Below, one piece after another: positions 1-5,438 of a stretch of DNA of 6,736 nt. Both the position numbers and the translations under genes were made by a program. Where the stretch lies: assembly GCA_016296045.1 (NCBI GenBank), contig JAEDKB010000090.1, forward strand, positions 1 to 6,736, written 5' to 3'. The notes beneath the pieces are model-generated. The model saw only the letters and a program-made list of their open reading frames with translations. It did not search any database and had not been told where the DNA came from. Within the stretch, counting starts at the first letter, position 1. Each line of letters opens with the position of its first letter. The DNA comes from Oscillospiraceae bacterium (GTDB taxonomy: Bacteria; Bacillota; Clostridia; Oscillospirales; Oscillospiraceae).

Positions 1-297
1 TACACCGAATCGGCAAAAAAAGCAAGGAACGAATAACCCTTTTCGGCACGCTGGCAGACTGCCGAGAAAGGTTCAAAGACAAGCAACTCACACGCGTCGG
101 CGTACATAGGTACGGTAGCGTGTGAGTTGCGCAGTAAGTCAAAATGCTTGCGAAGCAAGGTTTTCCCGGCAGTTTCGTATGAAAACAATCCCCATTGTCC
201 GAAACGCCTCAACCAATGCGTTGCACGAAAATGATATTTTTTATTTTGACGGTTTGAGCCTTTATCGACAGTCTGGACAGAAGGCTGTTCGCTTTTT
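1..297. other. Left-edge region without a supportable gene; chain of hairpins
   Basis: I find no gene here that I can defend. Reading along the plus strand there are successive potential hairpins: 38-48 with 60-71 (11 bp, one bulged G), 83-95 with 118-130 (13 bp perfect), 147-151 with 155-159 (loop GAA), and 172-177 plus 185-189 with 200-205 plus 194-198. A last hairpin at 275-290 is followed by seven T. This density suggests a structured RNA or a folded repeat element. Competing partial reading frames exist: a plus frame open from the edge to a TGA at 123-125, and a minus frame open from about 300 to the edge. Neither has a credible start with a ribosome site inside the window. A short plus frame from GTG 122 runs through the terminator hairpin and into the end of the aminotransferase, so it is not called. 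Confidence 0.4.
83..130. repeat. Long perfect inverted repeat (hairpin)
   Basis: The arm GCAACTCACACGC (83-95) is exactly complementary to GCGTGTGAGTTGC (118-130). After a small internal loop, CGTAC (101-105) pairs with GTACG (110-114) around a 4-nt ATAG loop, giving 18 paired positions in 48 nt. There is no T tract next to it, so it is not an ordinary terminator. It could be a stem of a structured RNA, a REP-like palindrome or a mobile-element end. I saw no second copy in this window. Confidence 0.6.
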
Positions 298-299
298 TT
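272..299 (+). terminator. Plus-strand terminator-like hairpin
   Basis: GGACAG (275-280) pairs with CTGTTC (285-290) around an AAGG loop, with one G-T pair. Seven T follow at 293-299 after a 2-nt gap. The T tract lies on the plus-strand side only, so it would end a transcript coming from the left, not the minus-strand aminotransferase whose stop codon it touches. The stem is short, hence moderate confidence. Confidence 0.42.
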
Positions 300-1488
300 A
301 TTTATTATTGTAGCGTTCGATTGCCATGCGGAGAAGCTCCAGCGCGCGCTCCAGCTCCTCAACGCAGCGGACATAGGCAATACGGATCTCGTCCACGCCT
401 GCACCGGGCGTGGCATAGAAGCCCTCACCCGGAGAGAAAACAACCGTCTCTCCGTTGTCCTCAAATTCCTTCAGCAGGAACATCTGGAATTTTTCCGCGC
501 TGTCAACGGGCAGCTTCGCCATGGTATAGAACGCACCCTTCGGCTCCGTCGTAACGACACCGGGGATCTCCTTGAGCTTGCGGTAGCAGACATCGCGGCG
601 GCGTTGGTATTCCTCACGGGTCGCGTTGAAATAAGACGGCTCGACCGTATACAGCGCGGCGGCACCGATCTGATCGAGCGTCGCAACCGACAGACGCGCC
701 TGCGCGATCTTGGTTGCCGCTTCCATCAGCGCCTTGTTGCGCGAAATCAATGCGCCGATTCTGGCACCGCAGGCGCTGAAGCGCTTGGAAACGGAGTCGA
801 TCAGGATAAGATTCTCGTCCACATCCCGGAAGCTCGCGGCGGTGGTAAGCTCGCCGCCGTCATAAATGAATTCACGATAGACCTCGTCGCAAATCAGGAA
901 GAGATCGTGCTCCTTGGCAATGTCCGCCATCAGCCGCAGCTCCTGCGGCGTGAGGATCGTACCGGTCGGATTGCCGGGGTTCGTAATCAGAATGGCGCGG
1001 GTGCGGTCGTTGATGAGCGGCTCGACCTGCTCGCGGGAGGCATAACGGTAGCCTTCCTCCGGCTTGGTATGGATGGGGCAGATTCTGCCGCCGGCAGAGC
1101 GGATGAAGGTGGCGTAGTTCGGATAGAACGGCTCCGGAACAATAACCTCCTCACCCTCGTCGAGAATGCAGAGCATCGCCATCAGCAGCGCTTCGCTGCC
1201 GCCGGTCGTGACCATGATATCCCCGCTGTCAAAGGCAACGCCCAGACGATGATAGTAGGTTCGGATTGCTTCGATCAGTTCGGGAATGCCGGGAGAGGGC
1301 ATATATTCCAGAACCTCCTGGCGGAAATCGGAGATCGCATCAAAATAGACCGGAGGGGTTTTTATATCGGGCTGACCGATGTTTAAAAAATGGATTTTGA
1401 TGCCGCGCTTCTGCGCCTCGACCACATAGGGATAGAATTTTCGGATCGGGGACAGCTCGCACTTTTCTATTTTCTGTGAAAGCTTCAT
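298..1488 (-). CDS. Class I PLP-dependent aminotransferase (AspB-like)
   Basis: This is a 396-residue fold-type I aminotransferase, normal full length for the family; it would move an amino group between an amino acid and a 2-oxo acid in the cytoplasm. Visible motifs are TTGGSEA (94-100, phosphate side), ITNPGNPTG (168-176, with the substrate-side Asn), DEVY (201-204, Asp and Tyr contacting PLP), SVSKRFSACGARIG (232-245, with K235 as the expected Schiff-base lysine) and an EIRIAYV block whose R369 should bind the substrate carboxylate. The ATG at 1488-1486 has a purine-rich GAGAGGAA site upstream. It starts 29 bp after the metK stop on the same strand with no terminator between, so it is very likely the second gene of the SAM-riboswitch operon. 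Substrate cannot be read from sequence. Aspartate is the default; a methionine-related 2-oxo acid is possible from the operon context. No clear minus-strand terminator follows its stop. Confidence 0.9.
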   Translation of the reverse strand: MKLSQKIEKCELSPIRKFYPYVVEAQKRGIKIHFLNIGQPDIKTPPVYFDAISDFRQEVLEYMPSPGIPELIEAIRTYYHRLGVAFDSGDIMVTTGGSEALLMAMLCILDEGEEVIVPEPFYPNYATFIRSAGGRICPIHTKPEEGYRYASREQVEPLINDRTRAILITNPGNPTGTILTPQELRLMADIAKEHDLFLICDEVYREFIYDGGELTTAASFRDVDENLILIDSVSKRFSACGARIGALISRNKALMEAATKIAQARLSVATLDQIGAAALYTVEPSYFNATREEYQRRRDVCYRKLKEIPGVVTTEPKGAFYTMAKLPVDSAEKFQMFLLKEFEDNGETVVFSPGEGFYATPGAGVDEIRIAYVRCVEELERALELLRMAIERYNNK

Positions 1489-1517
1489 AGGGGTTCCTCT
1501 CTTCGGAGAATCAGATT

Positions 1518-2678
1518 TTATGCTTTTGCAAGCAGCTTTTCAACCGCATCCGTCTTTTCCCACGGCAGGTCAAGATCGGTACGGCCGAAATGACCGTATG
1601 CCGCGGTCTGCTGGTAGATCGGACGGCGCAGATCCAGCGCGGAAATAATCGCTGCCGGACGCAGATCAAAGCATTCGCTTACCAGCTCGCTCAGACGCAG
1701 ATCGCTCAGCTTGCCGGTGCCGTAGGTATCGACCAGAACGGAAACGGGCTGCGCCACGCCGATGGCATAGGCAAGCTCGATCTGGCAGCGCTTGGCAAGG
1801 CCGGCCGCAACAATGTTCTTCGCAACATAACGTGCCATATAAGCGGCGCTGCGATCCACCTTCGTGGGATCCTTGCCGGAGAAGCAGCCGCCGCCGTGGG
1901 ACGCATAGCCGCCGTAGGTGTCAACGATGATCTTTCTGCCGGTCAGACCGGAATCACCGACCGGACCGCCGATGACAAAGCGTCCCGTCGGATTGACGTA
2001 GAACTTGGTCGCTCCGTCAAGCAGGTTTGCCGGAAGCGTCGGACGGATGATCTCCTCAATCACCGCTTCGCGCAGATCCTTGATGGAAATTTCGTCGGAA
2101 TGCTGGGTGGAGATTACGACATTGTCGATGCGCTCCACAGAGCCGTCCTGTGCATACTGGACGGAAACCTGGCTCTTGCCGTCCGGACGCAGCCACGGCA
2201 GATGACCGTTTTTGCGCTCTGCGGCAAGCTTTTTCGTCAGCTTGTGGGCAAAGGAAATGGGCGCCGGCATCAGCTCTTCGGTTTCGTCGCAGGCATAGCC
2301 GAACATCATGCCCTGATCGCCCGCACCGAGCGTATCGGCATCGTCATAGGAATTGTTCACGCCCATGGCAATATCGCCGGACTGCTCGTCAATGGCGGTG
2401 AGCACCGCACAGTTCTTGCCGTTAAAGCCGGCGGCCGGTGAATCATACCCGATTTCGCAGAGCGTCCGGCGGACAACACTGGGAATATCCACATAGCAGT
2501 CGGTGGAGATTTCGCCCATGACCAGCACCATGCCGGTCGTTGCGATGCTCTCGCAGGCAACACGGGCGTTCTTGTCCTGCGCCAGAATGGCATCGAGCAC
2601 GCCATCGGAGATCTGGTCGCAGACTTTGTCGGGATGACCTTCGGTTACGGATTCGGAGGTAAAAATTCTTTTTTGCAT
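1518..2678 (-). CDS. metK: S-adenosylmethionine synthetase (methionine adenosyltransferase)
   Basis: MetK makes S-adenosylmethionine from methionine and ATP in the cytoplasm, usually as a tetramer. The called product is 386 residues, within the usual bacterial range. Landmarks are GHPDK (14-18, ATP and metal site), GAGDQG followed by MMFGY (118-128, family signature 1) and GGGCFSGKD then TKVDRS (262-277, signature 2), where a Cys stands at 265 in place of the common Ala. The N-terminal, central and C-terminal domains are all present and intact. The start is the ATG at 2678-2676, 8 nt after AAAGGAAG (2694-2687). The open frame continues 52 codons further upstream, but that part translates the riboswitch and terminator and is not protein. 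It is the first gene of an operon with the downstream aminotransferase. Confidence 0.98.
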   Translation of the reverse strand: MQKRIFTSESVTEGHPDKVCDQISDGVLDAILAQDKNARVACESIATTGMVLVMGEISTDCYVDIPSVVRRTLCEIGYDSPAAGFNGKNCAVLTAIDEQSGDIAMGVNNSYDDADTLGAGDQGMMFGYACDETEELMPAPISFAHKLTKKLAAERKNGHLPWLRPDGKSQVSVQYAQDGSVERIDNVVISTQHSDEISIKDLREAVIEEIIRPTLPANLLDGATKFYVNPTGRFVIGGPVGDSGLTGRKIIVDTYGGYASHGGGCFSGKDPTKVDRSAAYMARYVAKNIVAAGLAKRCQIELAYAIGVAQPVSVLVDTYGTGKLSDLRLSELVSECFDLRPAAIISALDLRRPIYQQTAAYGHFGRTDLDLPWEKTDAVEKLLAKA

Positions 2679-2729
2679 AACAGGGGCTTCCTTTCTGATT
2701 TTTTCGTATCTCATAGCCCTTGTCGATAC

Positions 2730-2757
2730 AAAAAGCACCCTGATTCGACAGGGTACC
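2730..2757 (-). terminator. Riboswitch expression-platform terminator ahead of metK
   Basis: On the minus strand GGTACCCTG (2757-2749) pairs with CAGGGTGCT (2742-2734), a 9-bp stem including two G-T pairs, with loop TCGAAT. Five T follow at 2734-2730. It lies between the S-box aptamer and metK, as expected of a SAM-controlled attenuator. An alternative antiterminator pairs TCGACAG (2780-2774) with CTGTCGA (2751-2745), 7 perfect bp, which breaks the terminator stem. High SAM should stabilise the aptamer and favour termination. Confidence 0.88.
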
Positions 2758-2767
2758 TTCAACGTGT

Positions 2768-2865
2768 CCTCATCTGTCGATACTTCATCGCCGGAATTGG
2801 CACCTTGCGATTTTCGCAGGTTGTCGGGCTTCATCGGGCCGGTCCCTCCGCCACTCTCGATAAGG
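2768..2865 (-). promoter_or_regulatory. SAM-I (S-box) riboswitch aptamer
   Basis: Read on the minus strand, this 98-nt stretch matches the S-box core. P1 is CCTTATC (2865-2859) with GATGAGG (2774-2768). The conserved GGAGGGACCGGCCCGATGAA block follows, then GCCCGACAACC. P3 is CCTGCG with CGCAAGG around AAAAT, then GGTGCCAATTCC. P4 is CGAT with ATCG around GAAGT. The antiterminator strand TCGACAG overlaps the 3' side of P4 and abuts the 3' strand of P1, so the SAM-bound fold and the antiterminator exclude each other. This is the transcription-attenuation arrangement known for Firmicutes S-box genes. Confidence 0.95.
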
Positions 2866-2882
2866 TTATGAAATTACAATAT

Positions 2883-2911
2883 ATTTTAAGCATAATTATT
2901 CATTTTGTCAA
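2883..2911 (-). promoter_or_regulatory. Promoter of the riboswitch-metK operon
   Basis: On the minus strand there is a perfect -35 TTGACA (2911-2906), a 17-nt spacer and a -10 TAAAAT (2888-2883). This is a strong vegetative sigma-A type promoter. Transcription should begin near 2876, about 11 nt before the riboswitch P1 stem, giving a leader of roughly 200 nt. It begins immediately after the T tract of the preceding terminator. Confidence 0.88.
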
Positions 2912-2940
2912 GAAAAAATCCGTGCCGAACCTCGGCACGG
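2912..2940 (-). terminator. Terminator after the 32-residue ORF
   Basis: On the minus strand CCGTGCCGA (2940-2932) pairs perfectly with TCGGCACGG (2928-2920) around a 3-nt loop, followed by six T at 2918-2913. It starts 10 nt beyond the stop codon of the small ORF and insulates it from the metK promoter. Confidence 0.9.
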
Positions 2941-2950
2941 AAAAACTTTT

Positions 2951-3049
2951 CTATGGCAGGAATAATCCGGTCAGCAATCCGATGGCAATTGCCATCACAA
3001 TTCCAAACAGCAAAAACGCGCTGCACAGCCTCAATACCGTTGAATTCAT
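2951..3049 (-). CDS. Small single-pass membrane protein, 32 residues, unrecognised
   Basis: I do not recognise this protein. It runs from ATG (3049-3047) to TAG (2953-2951). After a short N-terminus with one Arg (MNSTVLRLCS) the rest is almost entirely hydrophobic, with FLLFGIVMAIAIGLL at 12-26 and a terminal GLFLP, so one membrane helix fills it. The only charged residue is R7, suggesting an N-in topology. A strong AGGAGGG site (3061-3055) sits 5 nt before the ATG, and a textbook intrinsic terminator lies 10 nt after the stop, so the gene is a complete transcription unit. It lies between the metK operon and the SpoIIQ-like gene, divergent from the latter. It may be a regulatory or stress membrane peptide, or a small sporulation protein. 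Function is unknown. Confidence 0.7.
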   Translation of the reverse strand: MNSTVLRLCSAFLLFGIVMAIAIGLLTGLFLP

Positions 3050-3059
3050 CGTTTCCCTC

Positions 3060-3083
3060 CTGTAGATCAGTGCCTACAGTATA
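3060..3083 (-). promoter_or_regulatory. Candidate -10 box and overlapping 6-bp palindrome before the small ORF
   Basis: On the minus strand TATACT (3083-3078) could be a -10 box; the matching -35 position reads CTGCTT, a poor match. CTGTAG (3079-3074) and CTACAG (3065-3060) form an inverted repeat with an 8-nt spacer. It runs from the end of the -10 box to the first bases of the Shine-Dalgarno, a position suited to an operator or an RNA hairpin that limits ribosome access. Both roles are inferences. Confidence 0.35.
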
Positions 3084-3108
3084 CCCTGCCGTTCTTTCAA
3101 AAGCAGTC

Positions 3109-3157
3109 GGAAAAGCCGAGGCTTTCCCTTTATTTTTTATTCGTATCGGCTTTTTTT
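3109..3157 (+). repeat. Nested inverted repeats in the divergent spacer
   Basis: AAAAGCCGA (3111-3119) is exactly complementary to TCGGCTTTT (3146-3154) across a 26-nt loop, and the second arm runs into seven T (3151-3157). The first arm is also part of a competing inverted repeat, GGAAAAGCC (3109-3117) with GGCTTTCC (3120-3127). It resembles a terminator on the plus strand, yet no plus-strand gene ends before it. Downstream, TATAAA (3171-3176) is a possible -10 box for the SpoIIQ-like gene, without a convincing -35. Confidence 0.35.
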
Positions 3158-3218
3158 CATAAGATTTCTGTATAAATCCGATTTCTGCTGTCGATACTCA
3201 TGCTCGGAGGTGCTTTTT

Positions 3219-3914
3219 ATGCAACACAACAACAAATCAAAAGGCTTCCGCAGCTTTGTCAAGGAAAAGGGCTATTACATAGTCCTGCTTCTTTGTGCAG
3301 TGGCTGTGGGAACATCGGCTTATTTCCTTTTGACGCGGGAGCGTCCCGCAGAACAGACAACGGTCGCGCCCGTCATCGCGACGGAGACGGCAGCAAGCGA
3401 AGAAACCGTGAGCGAATCGGCTCAGGTCAAGGAGACCGCGCAGCAAAACACACCCGCTGCGCAGAAGCCCGAAACCGCAACGGAGCCGACCTCGCCCAAA
3501 CGTCTTGAAACGGCACGGCCTTTGGACGGTGAGTCGGTCACGGCGTTTTCCGTCGATCATCTGGCCTATAACGAAACAACGCGTGACTGGCGCACCCATG
3601 AGGGCGTCGATTACCGCGCCGAGGAGGGTCAGGAGGTCTGCGCGGCGGCAGACGGAACCGTTTATGCCATCTATGAGGACGAAAGTCTCGGCATGACGGT
3701 CGTTTTGCAGCACGCCGACGGCTATACGACGCACTATTCCAATCTGAACGAAGAGGTTTCCGTCAGCGTCGGTCAGAGTGTCGCACGGGGAGATGTTCTG
3801 GGTGTCGTTGGCACGACCGCCTGTGTGGAAACGGCAACGATGCCGCATCTGCACTTCGCGGTCTATCAGAATAACAGCCCCGTCGATCCGGAGGAATTCT
3901 TTCATAATCCCTAA
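3219..3914 (+). CDS. SpoIIQ-like membrane-anchored M23 (LytM) peptidase-family protein
   Basis: The product is 231 residues. A short basic N-terminus (MQHNNKSKGFRSFVKEKG) precedes one membrane helix at about 19-39. A low-complexity linker rich in Ala, Thr, Glu and Gln follows (about 40-100), then an M23/LytM domain (about 101-229). The zinc-site pattern is complete: THEGVD with H127 and D131, H172 in the TTHY stretch, and HLH (210-212). The domain, including the NETTRDWRTHEGVD stretch and the Pro-Val-Asp-Pro near the C-terminus, resembles clostridial SpoIIQ. That forespore protein pairs with SpoIIIAH across the two membranes during engulfment and normally carries the intact zinc motif in Clostridia but not in Bacillus subtilis. 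The ATG at 3219 is chosen because CGGAGG (3205-3210) lies 8 nt upstream; the in-frame GTG at 3210 overlaps that site. A general M23 cell-wall hydrolase is the alternative. Confidence 0.85.
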   Translation: MQHNNKSKGFRSFVKEKGYYIVLLLCAVAVGTSAYFLLTRERPAEQTTVAPVIATETAASEETVSESAQVKETAQQNTPAAQKPETATEPTSPKRLETARPLDGESVTAFSVDHLAYNETTRDWRTHEGVDYRAEEGQEVCAAADGTVYAIYEDESLGMTVVLQHADGYTTHYSNLNEEVSVSVGQSVARGDVLGVVGTTACVETATMPHLHFAVYQNNSPVDPEEFFHNP

Positions 3915-3921
3915 TCAAAAC

Positions 3922-3951
3922 AAGGCGCGGTGCTTTCCGGCACCGCGCCTT
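3922..3951. terminator. Shared terminator between convergent genes
   Basis: AAGGCGCGGTGC (3922-3933) pairs perfectly with GCACCGCGCCTT (3940-3951) around a 6-nt loop, a 12-bp GC-rich stem. It lies 7 nt after the stop of the SpoIIQ-like gene and 3 nt past the stop of the opposing DUF2935 gene. T-rich flanks are short on both sides (TTGTTTT on the minus strand), so it probably serves both transcripts. Confidence 0.82.
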
Positions 3952-3954
3952 AAA

Positions 3955-4851
3955 TTATCCTTTTAATAGGCGGATATAATGATTGGCCTCCCGCAGAACG
4001 TGATCCGCAAGCAGGGGCAGAATGACCGACCGAATCTTACATTCCTGGATTCCCTTTGCTCCGGCCGCCTTAAAGTCTCTGAGCTTAACGGTTTTTTCAA
4101 GGGAGCTTGCCGTCAGCGTTTGATCCTGCGCGGAGCTGCATTGGCGCAGCAGCTCCGCAAATTCCTTGGCGGATTCATCCGCCGACGCGATCAATTCCGC
4201 TTCGGCCGGATCAAGAAGCCCCCGGATAAACAGGGCGTGCTCCATCATGATCCGGTTCCAGAAGCATTCGATCTCCCGCATAGACCGACAGTTTAAGTCC
4301 CCGTCCCTTTCAAGCATATGCAGGTACTTGCGGTAGAGCTTTGCCTCTCGAATAATATGCTCGATCAGCAAAGGGTAATTCATCGTGAACATCTGGCAGT
4401 TCAGCACCTCTTTTAAGATGCTTTCCTTAAAGCAGATCAGTCTGTCCAAAAGGCGGAGCGCTCTGTCGTTGAGCTTATGCACGGCACATTCCTTTTGAGA
4501 CAGGTCGCTGTCGCGGTTGCTGCAAGCGCCGCGTAGGCGCAGCTCCCTTTCGGTAAGCTTTCTGTCAATCGCAATCGCGGTAAAGCATTCGGTCTGCTTT
4601 TCCGCCAAAGCCGTAAATTCCGTCACCACCTCGCCGGAGGCAAGCACATCGGGCGATACGATGCCGTTACTGAGCGCCACAACTTCACACAAAAGCTTTT
4701 CAAACGCCTCTTTAAAGTCCTCTGCCTGCTTTGAGAAAGCCGCATTCGCAGGGGTAAAGCCCGCCCTTAAAAACAGCGCGTGCTCTTTCATGATACGCCC
4801 GAAAAAGAGATGCAGCTCAAGGGATTTTATAATATAATCATTATGACACAT
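3955..4851 (-). CDS. DUF2935 domain protein, two helical repeats
   Basis: A 298-residue all-helical protein without signal peptide or membrane helix, matching the DUF2935 family (cytoplasmic ferritin-like helical bundles of Firmicutes, function unknown). It is an internal duplication. The first half has RIMKEHALFLRAGF (19-32) and YPLLIEHIIREAKLY (159-173); the second has RIMMEHALFIRGLL (200-213) and LPLLADHVLREANHY (279-293). The repeated EH and (E/D)H-x3-E residues (E23, H24, E164, H165, E169; E204, H205, D283, H284, E288, H291) are placed like metal ligands in helical bundles; metal binding is an inference. The ATG at 4851-4849 is chosen because GGAGGG (4861-4856) lies 4 nt upstream; an in-frame TTG further up would translate that site. 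It is a single gene, convergent with the SpoIIQ-like gene. Confidence 0.87.
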   Translation of the reverse strand: MCHNDYIIKSLELHLFFGRIMKEHALFLRAGFTPANAAFSKQAEDFKEAFEKLLCEVVALSNGIVSPDVLASGEVVTEFTALAEKQTECFTAIAIDRKLTERELRLRGACSNRDSDLSQKECAVHKLNDRALRLLDRLICFKESILKEVLNCQMFTMNYPLLIEHIIREAKLYRKYLHMLERDGDLNCRSMREIECFWNRIMMEHALFIRGLLDPAEAELIASADESAKEFAELLRQCSSAQDQTLTASSLEKTVKLRDFKAAGAKGIQECKIRSVILPLLADHVLREANHYIRLLKG

Positions 4852-4879
4852 AGCTCCCTCCAAAAAACGATATCACAAT

Positions 4880-4885
4880 ATTATA
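4880..4885 (-). promoter_or_regulatory. Possible -10 box of the DUF2935 gene
   Basis: On the minus strand a perfect TATAAT lies 28 nt before the ATG, which would give a leader of about 22 nt. The expected -35 position, 17 nt further upstream, has no good match, so the promoter may be weak or need an activator. Confidence 0.4.
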
Positions 4886-5015
4886 TGTATACGGTGCTTG
4901 ATCCGTGCAGAGGAAACCGCCTGTCCGTTCGTTATTGCCTGCAACGACTGTGTCGGACGACCGGAACGCTTACAGTAATTCGTAACCTTTCCTTTCGTCC
5001 TCACTTCCTCGTATA

Positions 5016-5096
5016 TGTCATTCTGAGGAGCGAAGTGACGAAGAATCCTTTCTCTATCGAAGGTGCAAGGATCCTTCGCTGTCGCTAAGGATGACA
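5016..5096. repeat. Short palindromic intergenic repeat, about 81 bp
   Basis: The stretch begins TGTCATTCTGAG and ends AAGGATGACA. The halves pair in blocks: TGTCAT (5016-5021) with ATGACA (5091-5096), AGCGA (5029-5033) with TCGCT (5082-5086), CGAAG (5039-5043) with CTTCG (5074-5078), and ATCCTT (5045-5050) with AAGGAT (5067-5072), around a 16-nt loop. The GTCATTCTGAG...CGAAG wording is, from memory, typical of a dispersed palindromic element found in intergenic regions of many Clostridia. A minus-strand open frame through it only translates the repeat and the tRNA terminator, so no gene is called. Confidence 0.68.
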
Positions 5097-5102
5097 AAAT
5101 AC

Positions 5103-5129
5103 AAAAAGCCACCCCTGCGGGTGGCTTTT
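5103..5129 (-). terminator. Terminator of the tRNA-Ala transcript
   Basis: AAAAGCCACCC and GGGTGGCTTTT (5104-5114 with 5119-5129) form a perfect 11-bp stem with a 4-nt loop. On the minus strand the stem runs into five T (5107-5103). It starts 3 nt after the tRNA CCA end. Confidence 0.93.
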
Positions 5130-5132
5130 GCT

Positions 5133-5208
5133 TGGTGGACCATAGGGGGATCGAACCCCTGACCTCAAGATTGCGAACCTTGCGCTCTCCCAGCTGAGCT
5201 AATGGCCC
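5133..5208 (-). tRNA. tRNA-Ala (anticodon CGC)
   Basis: A 76-nt cloverleaf on the minus strand with encoded CCA. Acceptor arm GGGCCAT pairs with ATGGTCC and contains the G3-U70 wobble that identifies alanine tRNAs. D arm is GCTC/GAGC; anticodon arm is CAAGG/TCTTG with loop TTCGCAA, so the anticodon is CGC and reads GCG codons. T arm is AGGGG/CCCCT with loop TTCGATC. The plus strand carries the complement. It is a single-tRNA transcript with its own promoter and terminator; no integrated element is seen at its 3' end. Confidence 0.97.
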
Positions 5209-5280
5209 ATATGTACTTTTATCATCTTGCTTCCGTTTTCACTTCGGAAATTTCTGCTCGCGCTCGCGCTTGCAGAGGTT

Positions 5281-5308
5281 ATTATATCACATTCCGAAAA
5301 AAATGCAA
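5281..5308 (-). promoter_or_regulatory. Promoter of tRNA-Ala
   Basis: On the minus strand, -35 TTGCAT (5308-5303), a 16-nt spacer and a perfect -10 TATAAT (5286-5281) preceded by TGA (extended -10). This implies a leader of about 65 nt before the mature tRNA. The leader holds a GCGCGA tandem and a small TTCCG/CGGAA inverted repeat. Confidence 0.8.
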
Positions 5309-5384
5309 CGCCTTTTTTCAAATTTGCTGCCCGCTCGCCGCTTTTTGTTTGAGCCTGCCCTGTATGCTTCCACGCATGAAATGC

Positions 5385-5413
5385 TTGCGTTTCGGAAAAA
5401 GGCATGGTATGAT
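5385..5413 (+). promoter_or_regulatory. Promoter of the EEP-family gene
   Basis: -35 TTGCGT (5385-5390), 17-nt spacer, -10 TATGAT (5408-5413) with a TGG extended -10 motif just before it. Transcription should start near 5420, so the Shine-Dalgarno (5424-5430) lies almost at the 5' end and the leader is only about 20 nt. Confidence 0.72.
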
Positions 5414-5438
5414 ATTTGAAAATAAGGAGGTACTGCAT

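Noticed and set aside
122..313. Plus-strand 63-codon frame from a GTG
   Set aside because: It starts inside a perfect hairpin, runs through a terminator-like hairpin and T tract, and ends inside the aminotransferase gene.
604..1386. Long plus-strand open frame opposite the aminotransferase
   Set aside because: It is antisense to a well-supported gene, has no ribosome site and no recognisable domain.
1590..2441. Long plus-strand open frame opposite metK
   Set aside because: Shadow of the metK codon pattern; metK is unambiguous on the other strand.
2679..2834. 52-residue N-terminal extension of MetK
   Set aside because: It would translate the S-box aptamer and terminator, lacks homology to MetK and bypasses the proper ribosome site just before the ATG at 2678.
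3237..3905. Minus-strand open frame opposite the SpoIIQ-like gene
   Set aside because: The plus-strand product has a membrane helix, linker and full LytM motifs; the antisense frame has none.
4873..5112. Minus-strand 79-codon open frame
   Set aside because: It translates the palindromic repeat and the tRNA terminator stem and has no ribosome site.
5133..5208. tRNA-Ala as an integration site
   Set aside because: No duplicated tRNA 3' end, integrase or mobile-element gene is visible nearby.
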